Source: Bacteroidales bacterium
GTDB taxonomy: Bacteria > Bacteroidota > Bacteroidia > Bacteroidales > JAADJA01
DNA length: 64,000 nt
Reading direction: 5' to 3'
Assembly (NCBI GenBank): GCA_021740645.1
Contig: JAIOZL010000013.1
Span: forward strand, 28,713 to 92,712
Both the position numbers and the translations under genes were made by a program. Below are positions 10,552 to 18,342 of this stretch, piece by piece; the stretch's first letter is position 1; each line of letters opens with the position of its first letter. The notes under the pieces were generated by a model that saw nothing but the letters and a program-made list of their open reading frames with translations, made no database searches and was not told the DNA's origin.

Positions 10552-10581
10552 TTTGCCAGTATCGTTAAAATTGTAAATTTG
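10552..10581 (+). promoter_or_regulatory. Bacteroidota-type promoter of the dehydrogenase gene
   Basis: TTTG at 10552-10555 and TAAATTTG at 10574-10581 are separated by 18 bases, matching the -33/-7 pattern of the Bacteroidota primary sigma factor. Transcription would begin about 50 bases before the ATG at 10639. Confidence 0.65.
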
Positions 10582-10638
10582 AGGCCTTTATTTTGAAACA
10601 CAATTAAACATATTATCAATACTTTAAAAGAATAAAAA

Positions 10639-11835
10639 ATGGCAAAAAGAACCATTGTGAGTATGCCTGGAGATGGCATCGGAAAAGTTGTTTTGGAAGA
10701 AACCATTCGTGTCCTCGAAGCCGCAGGATTTAAAGCCAATTATGTTAATGGTGACATCGGCTGGGAATTTTGGTGTAAAGAGGGAAACCCTCTTCCGGAG
10801 CGTACTATCAAACTGATCGAAGAACACAAAATTGGATTGTTTGGTGCAATTACATCAAAACCCAAAGATGCCGCTTTCGATGAGCTGGCCCCTGAGTTAA
10901 AAGAAAAGGGCCTTGTATACTCAAGTCCAATAGTTGGCCTACGCCAGCATTTTGGATTGGATATTTGTTTGCGGCCCTGTAAATCCTACATCGGAAATCC
11001 TTTGAACTTTATTCGCAGAGGCCAGGGTGATGCCATTGAGGAACCTGCAGTGGATGTGGCAATTTTCCGCCAGAATACAGAAGGATTATATGGCGGTGTT
11101 GAATGGAGCAATCCTCCCGACCAGGTATATGAGGCTCTGATGACCCATCCGAAATTCAAGAAAAATTTTGAATGGTGCCCGAAAGAAGAACTTTCTGTAT
11201 CAACACGGATATTTACTAAAAAGTATACCGAACGAATATTAAGGGCAGCTTTCGAACATGCTAAAAAATATGGATATAAGTCGGTTACCGTTTGTGAAAA
11301 ACCAAACGTAATTCGCGAAACATCAGGCATGATGTACAAAATGGCCCAGCAAATCCAAAAAGCGGATTATCCAAATATAGAGCTTTGGAATACCAACATT
11401 GATGCACAAATGATGTGGCTGACTAAAAATCCGGAAACATATGGGGTAATAGTAGCGGGAAATATGTTTGGTGATATTGTATCTGATGGTTTTGCCGGTT
11501 TGATTGGTGGATTAGGTTTTGCCTGTTCAGCCCAAATTAATCCTGAAAAAGGCATTGGAGTATTTGAACCTACCCATGGGTCTGCACCAAAGTATGCCGA
11601 TTATAAAGTTTCTATTGTCAATCCGATTGCGATGATAGAATCAGCATGTATGATGCTCGATTTTATCGATGAGAACAAAATCGCAGCTAAAATCCGCAAA
11701 GCAGTTGCAGAAGTAATTAAAGAGGGTAAAGTAAGAACCTATGATATGATGAAGATGGCCGGACGGGCTGATGTTGTTGAAAAAGGAGCAGCCTCTACCC
11801 AGCAAATGGCTGATGCAGTAATTGCTAAACTATAA
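10639..11835 (+). CDS. Isocitrate/isopropylmalate dehydrogenase family protein
   Basis: This 398-residue NAD(P)-dependent beta-decarboxylating dehydrogenase performs oxidative decarboxylation of a 2-hydroxy dicarboxylate. Family signatures are clear: the N-terminal MPGDGIGKVVLEE, the substrate-loop arginines (LRQHFGLDICLRPCK), the second-subunit region (KPNVIRETSG), the metal-binding aspartates in GNMFGDIVSDGFAGLIGGLG, and the nucleotide loop FEPTHGSAPKYAD with NPIAMIESACMML. Isocitrate and 3-isopropylmalate dehydrogenases cannot be separated with certainty here. The nearby aconitase-like gene at 13304 and the absence of any leuA or leuB/leuC/leuD set favour isocitrate and a TCA branch to 2-oxoglutarate. 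Homoisocitrate is a less likely alternative. ATG 10639 fits the family start. Confidence 0.85.
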   Translation: MAKRTIVSMPGDGIGKVVLEETIRVLEAAGFKANYVNGDIGWEFWCKEGNPLPERTIKLIEEHKIGLFGAITSKPKDAAFDELAPELKEKGLVYSSPIVGLRQHFGLDICLRPCKSYIGNPLNFIRRGQGDAIEEPAVDVAIFRQNTEGLYGGVEWSNPPDQVYEALMTHPKFKKNFEWCPKEELSVSTRIFTKKYTERILRAAFEHAKKYGYKSVTVCEKPNVIRETSGMMYKMAQQIQKADYPNIELWNTNIDAQMMWLTKNPETYGVIVAGNMFGDIVSDGFAGLIGGLGFACSAQINPEKGIGVFEPTHGSAPKYADYKVSIVNPIAMIESACMMLDFIDENKIAAKIRKAVAEVIKEGKVRTYDMMKMAGRADVVEKGAASTQQMADAVIAKL

Positions 11836-11840
11836 GTTAT

Positions 11841-11902
11841 TCACGCTAAGGTGCAGAGGAAAAATAAATATTTTTTTTCACGTCTTTACGCCTTTGCGTG
11901 AG
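11841..11902. repeat. Imperfect inverted repeat after the dehydrogenase gene
   Basis: TCACGCTAAGG and the distal CCTTTGCGTGA pair imperfectly around an A/T-rich loop with eight T. It starts six bases after the stop at 11835. It could act as a terminator or a processed stem. The CGCAAAGGCG-type sequence also looks like a dispersed repeat. Confidence 0.5.
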
Positions 11903-11935
11903 ATTTTAATTGGTGATTAATATAACTCAAAAAAA

Positions 11936-12487
11936 ATGAATAAAACAGTATTAAAACTCTGGCCGGAACTGGAATGGATCAAAGATGAATCACTCAGGGA
12001 ACAAACGGCTAAAACCTGGGAGCTGGCCCTTGAAAGAAGTGTGCTTACACCCGATGATTTGAATCGTATTCCCTTCACCCTTTTATGCGGACCTGATCTA
12101 AAGGTGACCTTTATGGATCACAAACGTTCTGTGGTGCATATTGCCCGCGATGCCGGACAGAAAATAAACGATATGTACAAAGGGGAACTTACCTGCAACA
12201 TGGATGTATTGATAGCAGGAGCTATTTTAGCTGATGTGGGTAAATTGCTGGAATATGTTTTGGATGGTAACGGCAAAGCCGTGCAGGGAACCTATGGAAA
12301 ATACCTGAGGCACCCTTTCAGTGGTGTTTCTTTGGCTGAGGAATGTAATGTTCCTGCTGAAGTTTGCCATATTATTGCAACCCATGCAGGAGAAGGAAAT
12401 ATGGTGAAAAGAACTACCGAAGCTTATGTGGTTCACCATGCCGACTTCATGACATTCTTACCCTTTAAAGAAAGGCTGGTTGTATAA
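11936..12487 (+). CDS. HD-fold protein with a degenerate HD doublet
   Basis: This 183-residue soluble protein resembles small HD phosphohydrolases. Likely ligand positions are MDHKRSVVHIARDA (first His region), GAILADVGKLLEY where LLHDIGK is normal, RHPFSGVSLAEE, IATHAGEG and VVHHADFMTF. The residue before the conserved Asp is Ala rather than His, so the canonical metal-binding doublet is incomplete, while the later His residues remain. From memory, close Bacteroidota and clostridial relatives may share this change; if so it defines a subfamily rather than a dead gene. No signal peptide or membrane segment is seen. It sits 100 bp after the dehydrogenase with no promoter I recognise between them. 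The substrate is unknown. Confidence 0.7.
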   Translation: MNKTVLKLWPELEWIKDESLREQTAKTWELALERSVLTPDDLNRIPFTLLCGPDLKVTFMDHKRSVVHIARDAGQKINDMYKGELTCNMDVLIAGAILADVGKLLEYVLDGNGKAVQGTYGKYLRHPFSGVSLAEECNVPAEVCHIIATHAGEGNMVKRTTEAYVVHHADFMTFLPFKERLVV

Positions 12488-12595
12488 GAGGATTTATCCG
12501 GGGAAGGCGTTCAATTTGTAAAAATGATAAAGCTTGAAATCATGACAAGGATAGCTCTATACGCTAAATGGCCACTTTACCTTTAACTTTTTACC

Positions 12596-13270
12596 ATGAA
12601 TTTAATTGCTCTTGCTTCTGCTCCGGTTATCATTATCCTTGTATATGTATATATAAGAGACAAGTATGAGCGTGAACCTCTTGGCTTGCTTTTTAAGGCA
12701 CTGTTGGCCGGGGCCCTTACCGTTATTCCAGTCCTCCTTGTTAATTCTCAAATTGAACCCTTTAAAGATAATTTTACAGGCTTATTTCAAACAGCCTATG
12801 TAGCATTTATTGTTGCTGCTGTAGTAGAGGAAGCTTTTAAGTTCCTTGCTTTGTATTTGATTATCTGGCGAAACAAAGAATTTAATGAGAAGTTTGACGG
12901 GATAGTTTATGCTGTATTTATTTCCCTTGGATTTGCCCTGGTAGAAAATATATTTTACGTAAATAAATTTGGCGAAACCACCGGTTATATGCGGGCACTT
13001 ACTGCCGTTCCCGCACATGCTTTGTTCGGGGTGGCAATGGGCTATTATTTTGCTTTAGCAAAATTCAGTAAAGGGCGAAACGGGTATTATTTATTGATGG
13101 CTTTGGCCATGCCTGTTCTATTGCATGGAGTTTATGACTTTCTGTTAATGGCTCACATGAACATTTTCCTCCTCATCTTTGTACCTTTTATATTCTACCT
13201 CTGGAAAGCAGGATATAAAAAGATGAAAATATTGTCGGATAATTCCAGATTTAAAAAAGATATATCATAA
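12596..13270 (+). CDS. PrsW family intramembrane metalloprotease
   Basis: This 224-residue polytopic membrane protein has about seven hydrophobic segments. The PrsW/CPBP-type motifs are present: Glu78-Glu79 in VVEEAFKF, FDGIVYAVFISLGFALVENI in the next segment, a conserved His in VPAHALFG, and LLHGVYDF near the C-terminus. The N-terminus carries the family's IRDKYEREPLGLL loop. In Bacillus, PrsW starts regulated proteolysis of an anti-sigma factor. In Bacteroidota the substrate is generally unknown, and no anti-sigma or sigma gene is adjacent here. ATG 12596 precedes the first transmembrane segment directly. The gene ends 33 bp before the aconitase-like gene, which has its own -7 element. Confidence 0.85.
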   Translation: MNLIALASAPVIIILVYVYIRDKYEREPLGLLFKALLAGALTVIPVLLVNSQIEPFKDNFTGLFQTAYVAFIVAAVVEEAFKFLALYLIIWRNKEFNEKFDGIVYAVFISLGFALVENIFYVNKFGETTGYMRALTAVPAHALFGVAMGYYFALAKFSKGRNGYYLLMALAMPVLLHGVYDFLLMAHMNIFLLIFVPFIFYLWKAGYKKMKILSDNSRFKKDIS

Positions 13271-13280
13271 AATTTCCATT

Positions 13281-13288
13281 TAATTTTG
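13281..13288 (+). promoter_or_regulatory. -7 promoter element of the aconitase-like gene
   Basis: TAATTTTG matches TAnnTTTG and lies 15 bases before ATG 13304. The longest frame begins with TTG inside this element, which argues that the ATG is the real start. No -33 TTTG is clear. Confidence 0.5.
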
Positions 13289-13303
13289 CCAAAAATATTT
13301 CAC

Positions 13304-15106
13304 ATGACAATTATAGAAAAAATCATAGCGAAGCACTCGAAATTCGATAAGGTTAAACCGGGTGACATTGTAGACATTGAAATCGATGCAAGGGTAGCCC
13401 GCGACTTTGGCGGGGCTAATGTAATAAAACACATTGAAGACAATAACCTGAAAATCGATGATGTTAAAAAGACCTTTTTTACCTTTGATACCAACCCTAC
13501 AGGTTCAGATCAAAAGTATGCGGCTAACCAGCATATTATCCGTCAATTTGCCCGCAAGCATGGCATTAAGGTTTTTGATATCAATAACGGGATTGGCACG
13601 CATACATTAATTGCTGAGGGTGTTGCTATTCCTGGTGCAACTGCTTTAACCACCGATTCGCATGCAAACATTTTAGGTGCCATAGGTGCATTTGGGCAGG
13701 GAATGGGTGATAAGGATATTGCCGCGGCATTTAATAAAGGGAAAGTCTGGTTTAAAGTTCCAAAGTCGGTGAAGATTAAACTAACAGGTAAAAGGCCAAA
13801 TGGAGTGAGTGCCAAAGATGTTGTATTGAATCTTTTAAACCGTTTTGGTGCAAATTCACTTTTGGGTTATGCTGTAGAAATTGAGGGTGAAGAAGTAGAT
13901 AAGTTCACCATGGATGAGCGAATTACGATTTCTTCAATGGGTACTGAAATGGGTACTATCATCATCTTCTTTACACCAAACAAGGAAGTGATGGACTATT
14001 GCGAAGCAGCAGCCGGAAGAAAACTGGAAGTTATAGCTGCCGACCCGGACGCAAAATATGAACAGGAATTTGAAGTGAAGCTGGATGAGTTTGTAACCAT
14101 GGTTTCACTGCCAGGGAAACCCCACGATGCAGTGAATATCCTGGAAGCTAAAAAAGTTAAGATCGACTCCGCTTTTGTTGGAAGTTGTACCAATGGCAGA
14201 ATGGAAGACCTGAGGGCAGTAGCGAATATTCTCAAAGGCCGTAAAGTAGCTCCGGGAGTCGTATTGAAGATAGTTCCAACAACTAATGAAATGTGGGATC
14301 AATGCCTTGAAGAAGGATTATTCAAAATATTTAAAGATGCGGGTGCAATGGTTTCCAATGCCGGATGTGCCGGATGTGCAGCCGGACAGGTAGGTCAAAA
14401 CGGACCTGGTGAAATTACAATAAGTACTGGTAACAGGAATTTCCCGGGGAAACAGGGTAAAGGCAGTGTTTACCTTGCTTCACCGGCCACCGTTGCTGCT
14501 AGTGCAGTGGCAGGATACATAACTACCTTTGATGATATCCCAGACGAACCGGCAGTATTCTTACCTGATGAAACCAGAGTAGTGGAACTTAAATCTTCTT
14601 CCTCAGATAAGCCTGTGACAAAGGATTCTGTTATTGAAGGGCGCGTTTGGTATATCAAAGAGGATAACATAGATACGGATATGATCTTCCATAATCGTTA
14701 CCTCACCATTACCAATATAGATGAAATGGGCCAGTACACTTTTGATAACTTGGAGGGTTATGAAGATTTTGCAAAGAAGGCTAAACCGGGAGATATCGTT
14801 GTGGTTAAGAAGAATTTTGGAAGCGGGAGTTCACGCCAGCAGGCGGTGGATTGTTTTAAATCCCTTGGTGTTCAGGCTGTAGTTGCTGAATCCTTTGGTG
14901 CAATTTACGAACGAAATGCCATCAACGCAGCTTTCCCAATCGTAACGTATACCTCAATTGATGAACTCGATTTACAGGATGGTGATAACATCCGGGTCGA
15001 TTTTGAAAGGGGTGAGATTACTAACCTGAAAAACAATAAAACGGTTGAAGGAGAAAAATTCTCGGAAGTTCAGTTAGAGATATATCAAAATGGTGGATTG
15101 TTTTAA
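13304..15106 (+). CDS. Single-chain aconitase / isopropylmalate isomerase family hydro-lyase
   Basis: This 600-residue [4Fe-4S] hydro-lyase isomerises a hydroxy-tricarboxylate or malate derivative by dehydration and rehydration. The large-subunit part (to ~400) has GIGTHTLIAEG, TTDSHANILGAIGAFGQGMG, the first cluster cysteine in FVGSCTNGRMED, and CAGCAAGQ for the other two. A linker leads to the swivel (small-subunit) domain, with DTDMIFHNRYLT and NFGSGSSRQQAVDCF. It resembles LeuC fused to LeuD in one chain and is far shorter than AcnA or AcnB. With the dehydrogenase at 10639 it could supply citrate-to-2-oxoglutarate conversion. Isopropylmalate or homocitrate isomerisation cannot be excluded. 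The start is ATG 13304, not the upstream TTG. Confidence 0.8.
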   Translation: MTIIEKIIAKHSKFDKVKPGDIVDIEIDARVARDFGGANVIKHIEDNNLKIDDVKKTFFTFDTNPTGSDQKYAANQHIIRQFARKHGIKVFDINNGIGTHTLIAEGVAIPGATALTTDSHANILGAIGAFGQGMGDKDIAAAFNKGKVWFKVPKSVKIKLTGKRPNGVSAKDVVLNLLNRFGANSLLGYAVEIEGEEVDKFTMDERITISSMGTEMGTIIIFFTPNKEVMDYCEAAAGRKLEVIAADPDAKYEQEFEVKLDEFVTMVSLPGKPHDAVNILEAKKVKIDSAFVGSCTNGRMEDLRAVANILKGRKVAPGVVLKIVPTTNEMWDQCLEEGLFKIFKDAGAMVSNAGCAGCAAGQVGQNGPGEITISTGNRNFPGKQGKGSVYLASPATVAASAVAGYITTFDDIPDEPAVFLPDETRVVELKSSSSDKPVTKDSVIEGRVWYIKEDNIDTDMIFHNRYLTITNIDEMGQYTFDNLEGYEDFAKKAKPGDIVVVKKNFGSGSSRQQAVDCFKSLGVQAVVAESFGAIYERNAINAAFPIVTYTSIDELDLQDGDNIRVDFERGEITNLKNNKTVEGEKFSEVQLEIYQNGGLF

Positions 15107-15130
15107 TTAAAAAATTATTGTCAATAATAA

Positions 15131-15162
15131 AGGGCCATCCAATAATTGGACGGCCTTTTTTG
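15131..15162 (+). terminator. Rho-independent terminator after the aconitase-like gene
   Basis: GGCC and CCAAT arms pair with ATTGG and GGCC, followed by six T. It starts 25 bp after the stop at 15106 and ends just before the mrdA promoter element. Confidence 0.8.
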
Positions 15163-15165
15163 TTA

Positions 15166-15173
15166 TACTTTTG
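15166..15173 (+). promoter_or_regulatory. -7 promoter element of mrdA-rodA
   Basis: TACTTTTG matches TAnnTTTG, with a TTG 17 bases upstream at 15146-15148. An AGGAG-like ribosome site at 15193-15197 lies eight bases before ATG 15206, which is unusual for this phylum. Confidence 0.55.
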
Positions 15174-15205
15174 TGTTTGATCAAATAAGAGCAAGGAGCC
15201 TGTAA

Positions 15206-17017
15206 ATGCAGCGAAACTTTACCGAACGGAAATATATTATCATTGGCTTGTTTATTGTTGTAAGCCTTATCTATCTCATTCGGCTTTTTTATCTTCAAGT
15301 CCTGGATGATACCTATATTTTGTCAGCAGAAAGTAATGTTTTAAGAAAGAATATTATCTATCCCAACCGGGGCCTGATTTACGACCGTAATAATAAACTC
15401 CTGGTGTATGACGAAGCTGCCTACGACCTGATGATCATTCCGGGGCAGGTGAAAGAAATAGATACTGCTGAATTCTGCACTTTGCTAGGTATTACTGATT
15501 CAATTTTTCAACTGAAAATGAAAAGGGTAAATAAGTATTCGAGGTATAAACCTTCCATATTTATTTCACAAATCACAAAGGAGGAATTTGGCTTCATCGA
15601 AGAAAAAATGTTTAAGTTTCCTGGTTTTTTTGTTCAGTCCAGGTCTTTACGCAAATACCCAATTCCCATAGCTTCTCACACATTGGGTTATATCGGGGAA
15701 GTAAATAATAAGGATATAGAAAAGGATGCTTATTATAAAAGTGGTGATTACATTGGTAAAAGTGGCCTTGAACGCTTTTATGAAAAGGAGTTGCGCGGTA
15801 AGAAAGGGGTAGAGATCGTGATGGTGGATGTGCACAACCGCGAACAAGGCAGTTATCGAAGTGGCCGATATGATACCATTTCGGAACAGGGTAAAAATCT
15901 TTATTTGTCCATTGATGCAGATCTCCAGGCTTATGGAGAGCAATTAATGCAGAATAAGTTGGGAAGTATTGTAGCCATCGACCCAAATACGGGTGGCATA
16001 TTAGCCTTTGTGACCAGCCCGGTATACGACCCCAATCTACTGGTAGGGAGAGTGAGAGGCGATAACTTCAACAAACTCAATACCGATTCACTTAAGCCAT
16101 TACTTAACCGGGCAATTATGGGAAACTACCCCCCCGGTTCCACATTTAAAATGGTCAATGCACTGGTAGGATTACAGGAAGGTGTTTTACATGAAGGAAC
16201 GAGATATTCATGCAGTGGGCCTGCTTCCACCCCAATCCGATGTACGCACAACCATATCTCCCCACTGGCCCTTCAGATGGCCATTGAACAGTCGTGTAAT
16301 CCTTATTTCTGGAATGTTTACAGGTCGATTATCACAAACTACCCCTCTTCAAAGGAGGCTTATACTATTTGGCGGCAACATGTCTTAAGCCTGGGTTTTG
16401 GGCAGGAATTTAATACTGATATCCCTTTTGAACTGGGCGGAAATATACCTCCTGCCGAATACTTTGATAAAGTTTATGGGGAGGGGCATTGGAATGCTTT
16501 TACCATTCGGTCGTTGGCCATCGGACAGGGTGAAATCCTGGTAACTCCTCTGCAGTTAGCCAATCTTGCAGCTGTTATTGCCAATAAAGGATTTTATTAC
16601 CCCCCGCATTTGGTAACTGCCGTCGGGACAAAGCAAAATAAAATTGAGGCATTTACCGAGAAAAAAAACTCAAGCATTGCTCCTGAAAATTTTACCGTAG
16701 TGCAGGAGGCCATGCTTGAAGTGTTTGAGGGGGAACATGGTACTGCCCGCTGGGCGAAACTTCCGGGGGTTCATATTTGCGGTAAAACAGGAACAGTTCA
16801 AAACCCGCATGGTGAGGACCATTCCATGTTTATTGCGTTTGCACCCCTCGAAAATCCCCAAATAGCCATAACAGTGATCGTTGAAAACTCAGGATATGGA
16901 TCTACCTGGGCAGCACCTATTGCCAGTTTGCTGGTCGAAAAATATTTAAATGATACGATCACCCGTCCTCAAATAGAAAAAAGAATGTTAGCCGGAAACC
17001 TGATCCATAAAAAATGA
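15206..17017 (+). CDS. mrdA: Penicillin-binding protein 2 (elongasome transpeptidase)
   Basis: This 603-residue class B PBP cross-links peptidoglycan during lateral wall growth with RodA as glycosyltransferase partner. A single N-terminal membrane segment (~10-30) anchors it. The pedestal region follows (NRGLIYDRNNKLLVYDE, then SHTLGYIGEVN and GKSGLERFYEKELRG). The transpeptidase motifs are complete: SxxK at Ser312-Lys315 (GSTFKM), SxN at Ser363-Asn365 (EQSCNP), and KTGT at 527-530. The stop codon overlaps the rodA ATG by four bases, so the two are translationally coupled. mreBCD are not in the window. ATG 15206 is supported by an AGGAG-like site and by the start of the membrane anchor. Confidence 0.95.
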   Translation: MQRNFTERKYIIIGLFIVVSLIYLIRLFYLQVLDDTYILSAESNVLRKNIIYPNRGLIYDRNNKLLVYDEAAYDLMIIPGQVKEIDTAEFCTLLGITDSIFQLKMKRVNKYSRYKPSIFISQITKEEFGFIEEKMFKFPGFFVQSRSLRKYPIPIASHTLGYIGEVNNKDIEKDAYYKSGDYIGKSGLERFYEKELRGKKGVEIVMVDVHNREQGSYRSGRYDTISEQGKNLYLSIDADLQAYGEQLMQNKLGSIVAIDPNTGGILAFVTSPVYDPNLLVGRVRGDNFNKLNTDSLKPLLNRAIMGNYPPGSTFKMVNALVGLQEGVLHEGTRYSCSGPASTPIRCTHNHISPLALQMAIEQSCNPYFWNVYRSIITNYPSSKEAYTIWRQHVLSLGFGQEFNTDIPFELGGNIPPAEYFDKVYGEGHWNAFTIRSLAIGQGEILVTPLQLANLAAVIANKGFYYPPHLVTAVGTKQNKIEAFTEKKNSSIAPENFTVVQEAMLEVFEGEHGTARWAKLPGVHICGKTGTVQNPHGEDHSMFIAFAPLENPQIAITVIVENSGYGSTWAAPIASLLVEKYLNDTITRPQIEKRMLAGNLIHKK

Positions 17018-18273
17018 GACAACGGACCAACATATTACAAAATATCGACTGGATAACGGTTTCGCTGTATTTTTTGCTGGTGATTATTGGCTGGATTAAT
17101 ATATATGCTGCAGAATATACTTCTGAACATTCCAGTATTTTTGATATGGGTATGAACTATGGTAAACAAATGATGTGGATCCTTACCTCCGTGATCCTGA
17201 TCTTTTTGATCTTTATCATTGATGCTAAATTCTTTTCTACCTTTTCATGGTTTATTTTTCTCGGCATAATGGGAATGCTTGTTGGCGTGCTTTTGTTTGG
17301 TAAAGAGATTGCCGGAAGTAAGTCCTGGTTTCAAATAGGAAGTTTTTCACTTCAGCCATCAGAGTTTGCCAAGTTTGCCACGGCCCTGGCCCTGGCCGGT
17401 TATATATCTAAAATTAATACGGACTTTTCGAAGGTCTCCACCAAAATGAAAGCTGCTGTGATCATATTCATTCCATCGGTTCTCATTTTATTGCAACACG
17501 ATACCGGGTCAGCACTGGTGTTTTTTGCGCTGGTATTGGTTTTGTTCAGGGAAGGTATGTCAGGATCTTTATTATTCCTTGCCATAGTAGCTGCCATATT
17601 ATTTATATCTGCTTTGCTTATCAACAAGTTTATTATTCTGGGGATACTGGCATTAATTGCTATTCTGATTTTCTACTTTATGAAAAGATTGCGGAAAAAA
17701 TGGCTTTGGATTGTAGGAATTTTCCTGATTACCTCGGGTTATATTTTTAGTGTGGATTACGTTTTTGAAAATATATTAGAGCCTCACCAAACAAAGCGTA
17801 TCAATGTTTTATTAGGAATAGAAAAAGATATCCGTGGTGCAGGTTATAATGTGCATCAATCTAAAATAGCCATTGGTTCAGGTGGATTTTCCGGCAAAGG
17901 ATTTTTAAAAGGGACCCAAACAAAGTTTGATTTTGTACCCGAACAAAGCACCGATTTTATTTTTTGCACCGTGGGTGAAGAGTGGGGTTTTATTGGCACC
18001 TTCGTGGTTATTGCCTTATTCCTGGGATTGCTGTACAGATTAATTTTTTTAGCCGAAAGGCAAAGGTCAAAGTTCAGCCGGGTTTATGGATATGGTGTGG
18101 CCTCTATCCTGTTTTTTCATTTTGCCATTAACATTGGAATGACCATCGGATTATTCCCGGTAATTGGAATTCCATTGCCTTTTCTATCCTATGGTGGTTC
18201 TTCCCTCTGGGGATTTACTATATTGTTGTTTGTTTTTTTAAAGCAGGATGCGGTGCGGCTGGAGTTGTTGTAG
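17014..18273 (+). CDS. rodA: RodA, SEDS peptidoglycan glycosyltransferase
   Basis: This 419-residue polytopic SEDS protein polymerises lipid II together with PBP2. It has about ten to twelve membrane segments and the signatures of the family: GSKSWFQIGSFSLQPSEFAK in the first third, GKGFLKGTQTKFDFVPEQSTDFIF with the following VGEEWGF, and FLSYGGSSLWGFTIL near the end. It overlaps mrdA by four bases. Its last 41 bp, including the stop codon, recur exactly at 25039-25079. The protein itself is complete and ends LKQDAVRLELL. Confidence 0.95.
   Translation: MRQRTNILQNIDWITVSLYFLLVIIGWINIYAAEYTSEHSSIFDMGMNYGKQMMWILTSVILIFLIFIIDAKFFSTFSWFIFLGIMGMLVGVLLFGKEIAGSKSWFQIGSFSLQPSEFAKFATALALAGYISKINTDFSKVSTKMKAAVIIFIPSVLILLQHDTGSALVFFALVLVLFREGMSGSLLFLAIVAAILFISALLINKFIILGILALIAILIFYFMKRLRKKWLWIVGIFLITSGYIFSVDYVFENILEPHQTKRINVLLGIEKDIRGAGYNVHQSKIAIGSGGFSGKGFLKGTQTKFDFVPEQSTDFIFCTVGEEWGFIGTFVVIALFLGLLYRLIFLAERQRSKFSRVYGYGVASILFFHFAINIGMTIGLFPVIGIPLPFLSYGGSSLWGFTILLFVFLKQDAVRLELL
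18233..18273 (+). repeat. 41-bp direct repeat, left copy (3' end of rodA)
   Basis: A run of seven T followed by AAAGCAGGATGCGGTGCGGC and on through the rodA stop TAG. It is identical over 41 bp to 25039-25079 in the same orientation. The flanking bases differ on both sides. Confidence 0.95.
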
Positions 18274-18300
18274 AAAGCAGCAAGTTAATGTTAAATCATG

Positions 18301-18338
18301 TTTGCCCGATGAGGAACAAAGTATTTTGGCCGGGCAAA
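18301..18338. terminator. Weak hairpin between rodA and the surface-protein block
   Basis: TTTGCCCG at 18301-18308 pairs perfectly with CGGGCAAA at 18331-18338 across a 22-base loop. It lies between two convergent stop codons and could end both transcripts. There is no strong T run on either strand. Confidence 0.4.
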
Positions 18339-18342
18339 TTAT

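Noticed and set aside
10624..10827. Antisense open frames across the metabolic genes and operons
   Set aside because: They are short, lie entirely opposite strongly recognised genes and have no domain or start signals.
13286..13303. Upstream TTG start for the aconitase-like protein
   Set aside because: The codon lies inside a -7 promoter element (TAATTTTG), and an ATG at 13304 gives the usual N-terminus.
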